Shown here: one piece after another, positions 55,941 to 64,000 of the stretch
Position numbering within the stretch: position 1 is the stretch's first letter
Layout of the letters: each line of letters starts with the position of its first letter
Source: Protopterus annectens
Lineage: Eukaryota > Chordata > Ceratodontiformes > Protopteridae
Length of the DNA stretch: 64,000 bases
Assembly: GCF_019279795.1 (NCBI RefSeq)
Contig: NC_056726.1
Coordinates: forward strand, 1,136,404,182-1,136,468,181
Reading direction: 5' to 3'
The notes under the pieces: generated by a model
The model's input: the letters and a program-made list of their open reading frames with translations, nothing else
What the model was told of the DNA's origin: nothing
Database searches by the model: none
Program-made: the position numbers and the translations under genes

Positions 55941-56779
55941 TAAAGCCTAACTGCTTAAACCAAAACTAACAGGCTTAGAATAACCATAGGTATATAATAT
56001 GCATTACCTTGTTTGCCAGTTTGAATCTTCACTCCTATCCATAGTGGCATTATTCTTTTGATAAGGTTCATAATTTGCAATGATGATGTATAGTACCAGA
56101 ATGGCAGTGGGTACAAATCACTGTAAGCAGATACATTCTTAACCTAGCCAAAATACTCCATAAATGGATACTGACAAGGGGCTACAGAAAGGGCACATGT
56201 AAAGAGAAAAAGCAGGGTTAGGACTGCCACTCCACTAATGAACCCAGGAAAACCATGAGGCTTTAGTGACACTCGTGGGTATCTGAAGTGTCCCATACCT
56301 GTGCTGGCTATCCACTCAGACTGCTGATACCAGCACTGTCTCATGACTTACTTCAGTGTCAGCAGTCTGCCTTACCTTTGCCTTTTCCCTTTACATGTGT
56401 CCTTTCAGCAATGGACATAAGGAATCAATGGGGGAACTAATCTAATGTCTTTTGCCCTGACCTAATACATTTACTTTACATGAAGGAAGGGAGAGTGACA
56501 GGAGAGCTACACAAAGAGTATATGAGAAAAGTAAAAGACTTACATAGACTTTTTCTTTTTGCATGTGTCCTTTCAGGAATAGAAAGAAGGCATCACTTTG
56601 GCATCTTTGAAACCATGCATATCCAGGAAAGCAACACAATGGGACTGAGCTGAAGAGTCTCCAAGTACCCCACTGCCATCCTGAATGATCCTAAGAGTCA
56701 TGGTGTTTAGGTATGACTACATAACTTTATTTCTGTCATACATTGTACACTATACATTTTCTGCCATTAGAAATCTGCA
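55941..56779. other. Unassigned segment between CR1 and piggyBac
   Basis: Two 65-66 codon minus-strand frames (56344-56144 and 56639-56442) have Leu/Phe-rich hydrophobic runs but no recognisable family. The GTGTCCTTTCAG(C/G)AAT motif appears twice (about 56400 and 56566), each resembling a splice acceptor. It may be the 3' region of the piggyBac element. Confidence 0.35.
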
Positions 56780-58013
56780 AGACCTTTATGGCCATGGTAT
56801 TCACAGAAGCATTCAACGCACAGGTTGATCTTGCAGGTGGGGCATCACATGTTTACCTTGCTGGCACAGTTTCTGCATCTTGTTTTCTCCCATTTCACTG
56901 GAAAGTGTAATCCATACTCAAATTGGCTTACAGGCTCTGGGACAGTAATCTCAGTGCATCTTTTTCTCTTCTTGTAGCTGGCAAGGAGGTGCATACCTGG
57001 AATCCAATAAAACTGTAACTGTGTTGCTGGAATAACACATCTAGTGCATGACACTTGTGGTGGCTGTTATTTTCACGGAACATAATGAAAGCATTCACTA
57101 TGAACATATTCCATAAGAACCAGAACAGGTACAGCCACCATTTGTGGGTCTTTCTTGCAGTTGAATTCTGTGTCCTGAGCTGATTGGCTCAGCCCACTTC
57201 ATTCATGTAACTGTTGCACCAATGCTTTCATTCCATTATGCTTTCTCCTGTGTGTATTGGAGACTGGCAAGGTTGGGTTACTATTAGTTGGAAGCAGAAA
57301 TACTGGGTTGCTATTCTTCCATTCAGTATTTAGCAGTGGGCCACTCTGCAACTGCTTGTATTATCCTCGAGGTGCTTTAACTATGACCTGTCTGTTGAAA
57401 GTTAGAGGCCTTCCTGATGTATTGGTGCAAATGGTTCCACAGCAGTATAGCCCATCTTGCAGCAATTGCTGTGCAAGAGAGACAGAGCAAAATAAGTTAT
57501 CTAAGTAAATGTGATGCTTCTTGTCAATCATTCCCCTAGTTAAGTAAACCACAACTCAGTGTGCCAGCCTAATCTCATATTCTGCTCTACCTTTCCATAG
57601 AATACCCAGAATTCACATACGTACCCATTGTGAAAGTCTGCCAACATCCATATTAATGCCATACCTCTCTGGCTTACCAGGCATAAACTGTCTAAATGTC
57701 AACTGGCCATGGAAGCCAATCATGCCTTTGTCCACTCTGACCTCACAATGCACTCTGTACTGCATCCTGCATGCATGAAGTACTGCATCCACTATTGGCC
57801 GCACATGGTGTAGCTTGTCTTGACCCACTGAGCCCTGTGATCGGCTAAGGCATCTATCATTGCAGTAGAAATACTGCGGAATTTTTTCAAACTGCTCTTG
57901 GGTCATGTACTCAGCTACTGGGAAGTGGCCATATATATGATACGTTTCCCAGCACTGTCTGAAATGAACAGAAAGTTCAAGGAGCAACTGTTTTCTGATC
58001 GTTTCTGATTCTA
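56780..58013 (-). pseudogene. piggyBac transposase pseudogene (unit 1), N terminus cut by the duplication junction
   Basis: Minus strand from 58013: VEYMTQEQF-like AEYMTQEQFEKIPQYFYCND, GQDKLHHVRPIVDAV, EVRVDKGMIGFHGQLTFRQF (catalytic-loop region; VDKGM where families read VDESM), then KPERYGINM. After stops: HHIYLDNLFCSVSLAQQLL (second Asp of the DDD triad), LYCCGTICTNTSGRPLTF, HKWWLYLFWFLWNMFIVNAF and the C-terminal cysteine-rich domain (CRNCASKVNM, CPTCKINLCVECFCEYHG). Several stops and frameshifts. The apparent start codon (58050) lies in palindrome sequence to the right of the junction and is not the real start. Confidence 0.85.
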
Positions 58014-58657
58014 ACAGTTCATTACCCCTCCTGATGCCATACACAAGCATTTAAGAATTAAAGCTACAGGGGGTTACTCCAACTTAAAACACACTAGGAT
58101 GCTTAAGCAACCTCACAGCACCATCATTAAAGAAAATAATTTTTTTTTTAAAACTTAAGTGGGTATGGTCTGTATACATTGGCAAAGCCTTTGTTATTGT
58201 TCTAGTAGATCTTCAAAAAATTCTTTTAAAGACCAAGCTGTTGGTCTCACATATCATAGTTTACTTCATAAAAATATAGTATATTAGATCTGTGAGCGAC
58301 TTAACATAGTCGTATCTTGACCATGTAAAGGATACAATTTTAAGGTGTTATTTATAGTACACAAATTCAGTATTGTCATCATTGTTATTTTTATTTTTTA
58401 AAAAATTATTTAAAAAAAAATGTATTTTCTTTAATGATGGTGCTGTGAGGTTGCTTAAGCATCCTAGTGTGTTTTAAGTTGGAGTAACCCCCTGTAGCTT
58501 TAATTTTACTGTTTGTAGTCTGAAGAAGCTGGAACATTTTTACAGCAAAAGCGCTTACATTAAATCTTGTTTTGGTTTATCATATAATCTGTTGTGGTGG
58601 ATTAAGTGGACTATAAGCCATTCAGTTGCCATTTTACCCAGTGTGCAGGGTCAACTG
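58014..58657. mobile_element. Truncated second copy of the palindromic insertion
   Basis: Contains the inner arms and the complete right arm with the target duplication (TGTGCAGGGTCAACT at 58643-58657, one change). The left arm is missing because the duplication junction lies inside the element. The hammerhead-like core of the right arm is at about 58521-58560. Confidence 0.8.
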
Positions 58658-61600
58658 TTTGGAGGTTGCCAATGTCCCTTTTAATGAGGTCCATGATAAT
58701 CTGTTCCATGGCCTTGCAGATCAGGCTAGTTAGACTGATGGGGCTATAATTTCCTGGATTAGTGGATGCTCCTCTTTTGCGTAAAGGGATGACAGTGGCT
58801 GTCCTCCACTCAGCTGGGATAAAGCTGGTACTCCGGCTTTGATTGAATAGGATGCCTAATGGTGCTGCACATTCATGCCTGAGTTCATATAGGATGCAGC
58901 CTGGGATGTTATCAGGTCACATGGAGGCTGCGTTTTTTTGCCTTTGAGAGGGCAGTGATGACCTGTTCCCTAGAGGTAAGGGGTAAGGGGCAGGTACAGG
59001 GGATGTCCTGATTTACTGATGGGGGGACAGACTGGAGAAGTTTTTTTCTGAATCTGTCAGCCAGTAGATTGGCTATATTTACATCATTTGTGTATGTGGT
59101 GTCCTTGACCACCAGTTCTGAACAGATTTGGGTGCTTCCTTTGAGACTGTAGAGAAATATGAAGAAGGCCTTATGATTGCCTCTAGTAGATGTTGCCAAT
59201 TTGGACTTGAAGTTGGCTTTAGAGGATTTCACTACTGCTCTTATTTGCTTGTTCAAGCTAAGGAGATATTGCTTCCAGTTGGGCACCTGCTCCTTCTTGG
59301 TCCTGGACAGCAATTTTTTTTCCTTTTGTTATATACTTTATTTATTGCAGATGTCTACCAGACAGGTTTGCTCTTCCTTTAGGAGCATGATTTTGTCCTG
59401 CCGGGTATTCCTGATTCCATGCATCTAAATAAATGCTCATATAGTACTTTGGTGTATATTTGGACATTGGTGCCAGTTCCTACAGTGAAGGAGGGAGCTG
59501 TGAAGCTGTTTATACCATCCCTCAGGAGATTGTAATCAGCTTTGGAGAAGTTTTTTTTTTTTATTTGGCCCCTAGCTAGAGGGGAGGTCAGGGGAGATAG
59601 TGAATTCGAAAGTGACCGCTTTATGGTTTATTTCTTACCAGGGAGGATGATACCGTAGGGGTGCTGCAGTGGTTATTCATGTTGGTTAATACCAAATCCA
59701 AGGTATTATCTCCTCTTGTGGGGGTATCGACTAGCCATTCAAAGGCATTTACATTGAGAAAATTGAGGAATCTCTGGGCATTTGTGTTCTGGCATGAGTA
59801 ATTTGTCCAATCTATGGTTGGGTAATTAAAGTCACCTAGGATCAGCGTAAAGAGTTGAACCTTGATAGATTTGAAGAGGTCCAAATAGGTGGAGTGTGCA
59901 TCTTGAGTCAAATTTGGGGGCCTGTAGCTAGCTATAATTTGAATAGGGGTCTTGTCAATGGTTAACTGAACCTGGAGGGTCTCCTGTGCATCATACTGTT
60001 TGACCAGCCTGGAGGTGTGTGTGTATTTAATGGTTCCCATTCAGAAGCCTGAAACATCATAAGCCTGAAAATCAAAATCCTGAAACCAAAAGCCTGAAAA
60101 TTCAGAATCCTGAAAACTCAAAATCCTGAAAGCCCAAAATCCTGAAAGCCCAAAATCCTGAAACTCAAAATCCTGAAAACACAAAATAGACATACTGATG
60201 TCATTGTGGCTTTGCTATTGTTAGCTCTGTGGTGTTAGGTCATGCGTTGGGGTCAGGTAAGTGTGCGGTTGGTTTTATGTTAGGGTTAGGGGCGGTTTAA
60301 GTGAGTTAGGGCGCAGGTTAGGCATGTATGCAATAGTGACAAATATTGGGGTTAGAGGCGGTTTAAGTGAGTTAGGGTTAGGGCGCGGCTCAGGTGAGTG
60401 TGCGATAGTGACGGACCTTAGGGTTAGGGTCAGGGTCAGGGTCAGTTGGTAGATATTAGTGTCTTTATAGTGACATATTAGCATTATTTGTGTTTTCAGG
60501 ATTTTGAGTTTCAGGATTTTGGGCTTTCAGGATTTTGAGTTTTCAGGATTCTGAATTTTCAGGCTTTTGGTTTCAGGATTTTGATTTTCAGGCTTATGAT
60601 GTTTCAGGCTTCTGAATGGGAACCGTATTTAATATATACTGAAACTCCACCTCCTTTGGCTTTGCTTCCCACATTTTGGCATCTGACTGTATGATAGGGT
60701 GAGCAACCAGGTAAGGCTGGGGTGCTCTCCGCAACTTTGAACCAGGTTTCTGTGACTGCACATATGTCAGCATCTTCCAGGGTTAAGAATGCTTGCAATG
60801 AGTGCAGTTTCATGTTTAGACTCCTGCCATTTAGCAGCATGACCTTTAATTTTCATGTTGTTGAAATTTATATGTTGGTAGTATTGACCTCATGACTTTC
60901 CCTAAAAAAACATGATGTAGGCAAGGGCCTTTGCCAATAGCCTGAAGCTCAAGTGAGACAGATGCAGGGCATCTCTAGCAAAGCATATTGATCTGTTGAT
61001 CATATCTTCCTAGGCTGTCAGGCACTCGATCCCCCCTGGAATGACACCAGAAACTAAGCCAATTGTTAATGTCATTCATTTTCTGTTTGTATTGAGGCAT
61101 CATTCTGGATGAAGATAGGATGTTGCTTAAGGCTAGGAATACCTGCCTGGGGCACATATTCAGTGAGCTTAATCATGTCTCTCTTCCTATAGTCCAGAGA
61201 GCTACATCTCAAGTCATTCACACCAGCATGGGCTATGACAGAGTCATGATAGTACCTGTTGTTGAGAGACTTGAGTGCATGAATGATATAGTGGATTCTA
61301 GCACTTGACAACCGAATGAATTACAATAGAATGCTGCTTAAGGCTAGGAACATACCTGCCTAGGACACATATTCAGCGAGCTCTATCATGTCTCTCTCTT
61401 CATATAGCCCAGGGAGGTATGTCTCAAGTCGTTCATGCCAACATGGACTATGACAGAGTCATAAAAGTACCTGTTGTTGAGAAACTTGAGTGCGCGTGTG
61501 ATATGGTGGATTCTGGCACCTTTAGAAACAACTAACTGTGACTTTCTCCTTATCCAGCCTGGTGACACACACATCTGTTTGTCTCACAATGGAGTCTCCT

Positions 61601-62072
61601 ATGACTAATATGTTGGGTTTATAGTTAGGCCTTAGTGGTTGCGAGACACTGGTGTGTGAAATATGCATGGTATGTGTTGTGGAGGGTTATGGAGTTTTCA
61701 TGTGTTTTTGCCTCTGAAGTCTCCTTTATTTGGGTTTGATTTTGTTGAGAACCTCCGCATATATGGATGTGTGTTATGTAGTTGTGGGTGGTACTTGAGG
61801 TGTAGTGATTGTGTTTACAGCCTTCTCAGTGTCAGATATACTGGCTTGTGAGGGAGAGAGCATAGACTCTAGCTTCTTTATGTAATTGCATCTCTCACAG
61901 ATTGTGTTCCTAGTAGGTAGTAGTGGATGCTTGTCCATGTACACGAGGCAGTTGCTACACTGTCTCAGGATGCCCTTATCAACCAGGCTGGCAGGAGAAA
62001 CCATAGGAAATTGTCCATCCATATTTGTCAGAATCTGAGGGAGAGAGGCCAAGGAGAGCCAAGGGGTAGGCC
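58658..62072 (-). mobile_element. CR1-type LINE, second copy, RT truncated by the duplication junction
   Basis: Copy of 53129-55940. RT start at 59313-58912, endonuclease split by the MITE (60840-60625 and 60022-59621; LLNGRSLNMKLHSLQAFL and LILGDFNYPTIDWTNYS), ORF1 esterase at 61311-60975 and 61574-61386, zinc-motif part at 62052-61774. The end of the endonuclease differs from copy 1 (VSSSLVRNKP), a small local change at about 59620-59635. The 3' half of RT and the UTR are absent. Confidence 0.87.
60032..60624. mobile_element. Foldback MITE, 593 bp, 9-bp target duplication
   Basis: Bounded by GTATTTAAT at 60023-60031 and 60625-60633; unit 1 has the single empty site at about 54491-54499. 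The inverted repeats of about 150 bp start GGTTCCCATTCAGAAGCCTG and consist mostly of short CCTGAAA-containing units (AAATCCTGAAA). They are nearly identical; the left arm has one extra unit. The centre has two copies of a roughly 65-bp GGCGGTTTAAGTGAGTTAGG segment and TTAGGG-type runs. A 9-bp duplication fits Mutator-like elements. No coding capacity. Confidence 0.85.
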
Positions 62073-62910
62073 TAAAGCCTAACTGCTTAAACCAAAACTA
62101 ACAGGCTTAGAATAACCATAGGTATATAATATGCATTACCTTGTTTGCCAGTTTGAATCTTCACTCCTATCCATAGTGGCATTATTCTTTTGATAAGGTT
62201 CATAATTTGCAATGATGATGTACAGTACCAGAATGGCAGTGGGTACAAATCACTGTAAGCAGATACATTCTTAACCTAGCCAAAATACTCCATAAATGGA
62301 TACTGACAAGGGGCTACAGAAAGGGCACATGTAAAGATAAAAAGCAGGGTTAGGACTGCCACTCCACTAATGAACCCAGGAAAACCATGAGGCTTTAGTG
62401 ACACTCGTGGGTATCTGAAGTGTCCCATACCTGTGATGGCTATCCACTCAGACTGCTGATACCAGCACTGTCTCATGACTTACTTCAGTGTCAGCAGTCT
62501 GCCTTACCTTTGCCTTTTCCCTTTACATGTGTCCTTTCAGCAATGGACATAAGGAATCAATGGGGTACTAATCTAATGTCTTTTGCCCTGACCTAATACA
62601 TTTACTTTACATGAAGGGAGGGAGAGTGACAGGAGAGCTACACAAAGAGTATATGAGAAAAGTAAAAGACTTACATAGACTTTTTCTTTTTGCATGCGTC
62701 CTTTCAGGAATAGAAAGAAGGCATCACTTTGGCATCTTTGAAACCATGCATATCCAGGAAAGCAACACAATGGGACTGAGCTGAAGAGTCTCCAAGTACC
62801 CCACTGCCATCCTAAATGATCCTAAGGGTCATGGTGTTTAGGTATGACTACATAACTTTATTTCTGTCATACATTGTACACTATGCATTTTCTGCCATTA
62901 GAAATCTGCA
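62073..62910. other. Unassigned segment between CR1 and piggyBac, second copy
   Basis: Copy of 55941-56779 with few substitutions; same two short hydrophobic frames (62476-62276 and 62770-62573). Confidence 0.4.
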
Positions 62911-64000
62911 AGACCTTTATGGCCATGGTGTTCACAGAAGCATTCAATGCACAGGTTGATCTTGCAGGTGGGGCATCACATGTTTACCTTGCTGGCACAG
63001 TTTCTGCATCTTGTTTTCTCCCATTTCACTGGAAAGTGTAATCCATACTCAAATTGGCTTACAGGCTCTGGGACAGTAATCTCAGTGCATCTTTTTCTCT
63101 TCTTGTAGCTGGCAAGGAGGTGCATACCTGGAATCCAATAAAACTGTAACTGTGTTGCTGGAATAACACATCTAGTGCATGACACTTGTGGTGGCTGTTA
63201 TTTTCACGGAACATAATGAAAGCATTCACTATGAACGTATTCCATAAGAACCAGAACAGGTACAGCCACCATTTGTGGGTCTTTCTTGCAGTTGAATACT
63301 GTGTCCTGAGCTGATCGGCTCAGTCCACTTCATTCATGTAACTGTTGCACCAATGCTTTCATTCCATTATGCTTTCTCTTGTGTGTATTGGAGACTGGCA
63401 AGTTTGGGTTACTATTAGCTGGCAGCAGAAATACTGGGTTGCTATTCTTCCATTCAGTATTTAGCAGTGGGCCACTCTGCAACTGCTTGTATTATCCTCG
63501 AGGTGCTTTAACTATGACCCGTCTGTTGAAAGTTAGAGGCCTTCCTGATGTATTGGTGCAAATGGTTCCACAGCAGTATAGCCCATCTTGCAGCAATTGC
63601 TGTGCAAGAGAGACAGAGCAAATTAAGTTATCTAAGTAAATGTGATGCTCCTTGTCAATCATTCCCCTAGTTAAGTAAACCACAACTCAGTGTGCCAGCC
63701 TAATCTCATATTCTGCTCTACCTTTCCATAGTATACCCAGAATTCACATACGTACCCATTGTGAAAGTCTGCCAACATCCATATTAATGCCATACCTCTC
63801 TGGCTTACCAGGCATAAACTGTCTAAATGTCAACTGGCCATGGAAGCCAATCATGCCTTTGTCCACTCTGACCTCACAATGCACTCTGTACTGCATCCTG
63901 CATGCATGAAGTACTGCATCCACTATTGGCCGCACATGGTGTAGCTTGTCTTGACCCACTGAGCCCTGTGATCAGCTAAGGCATTTATCATTGCAGTAGA
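62911..64000 (-). pseudogene. piggyBac transposase pseudogene (unit 2), runs off the right edge
   Basis: Same domain blocks as unit 1: GQDKLHHVRPIVDAV, EVRVDKGMIGFHGQLTFRQF, HHIYLDNLICSVSLAQQLL, and the C-terminal cysteine-rich domain (CRNCASKVNM, CPTCKINLCIECFCEHHG). The shared stops show it was already dead before the duplication. Its N terminus, missing from unit 1, may survive beyond the window. Confidence 0.85.

Larger units (their letters stand above)
52486..58013. repeat. Tandem segmental duplication, unit 1 (5,528 bp)
   Basis: Every feature here recurs 5,528 bp later, or about 6,131 bp later beyond the MITE in unit 2, with an estimated few percent divergence. Unit 1 begins inside the palindrome at ACAGTTC (52486-52492); unit 2 begins at the same heptamer (58014-58020). 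This indicates a junction at 7-bp microhomology. It contains part of the palindrome, CR1 RT/endonuclease/ORF1, an unassigned 0.8 kb and most of a piggyBac pseudogene. Confidence 0.93.
58014..64000. repeat. Tandem segmental duplication, unit 2 (cut by the window edge)
   Basis: Repeats 52486 to about 57869 with few differences plus the 593-bp MITE. About 144 bp of the unit lie beyond the window. Confidence 0.93.

Noticed and set aside
60270-60440. Interstitial telomere or chromosome fusion site
   Set aside because: Only a few imperfect TTAGGG units, contained within a MITE with clear target duplications.

Overview
The window reads as non-mammalian vertebrate genomic DNA, probably from a lineage with a large repeat-rich genome such as a lungfish, coelacanth, amphibian or reptile. 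The evidence is the transposon mix: CR1-type LINEs with an 8-bp tail repeat, an R4-clade LINE, a DIRS element, Penelope-like pieces, PIF/Harbinger and piggyBac elements, tRNA-like SINE segments and long (TA)n tracts. I cannot name the species. I found no host protein-coding exon and no functional tRNA or rRNA gene. Everything I can identify is transposon-derived and most of it is broken. All identities and alignments are by eye; no search was run.

Layout. 1-560: Penelope-like reverse transcriptase, minus strand, cut by the window edge. 625-7019: copy A, the right-hand part of a large Harbinger-type element, with a two-exon Myb/SANT-like gene, tRNA-like segments and a 3' terminal inverted repeat. 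7020-9160: unassigned. 9170-11158 and 40792-43640: two halves of one R4-clade LINE on the minus strand. Between them, 11159-40791 is one insertion of about 29.6 kb with matching ends (GGGCAGGATTCACGA). It carries a Harbinger transposase with an intact DDE triad (12469-13533), a three-coding-exon Myb/SANT-like gene with one internal stop (29985-27957), and a second Myb-like gene (39575-about 37576) paralogous to that of copy A. Later insertions lie inside it: CR1 relics, a 5,577-bp DIRS element (18720-24296) that landed in a tandem tRNA-like repeat array, and a CR1 at about 31868-34714 that is absent from copy A.

43.6-51 kb: a degenerate satellite-like array, a CR1 interrupted by a 1.2-kb palindrome, a Rex1-like LINE interrupted by a short CR1 tail, and an SGNH-hydrolase pseudogene of the type carried by Ngaro-like elements. 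51.0-64.0 kb: a CR1 interrupted by a second palindrome, then a 5,528-bp tandem duplication (units 52486-58013 and 58014 to beyond the window) containing CR1 and piggyBac pseudogenes. A 593-bp foldback MITE with a 9-bp target duplication sits only in unit 2.

The most unusual signals are these. The giant Harbinger insertion splits an R4 element and holds two Myb genes. Two palindromic insertions with 14-15 bp target duplications carry hammerhead-ribozyme-like cores in both arms. The DIRS termini can be fixed to the base, and its recombinase frame is open, apart from one stop, across nearly the whole reverse transcriptase/RNase H gene. Several insertions can be ordered in time because the paralogous copy shows the empty site.
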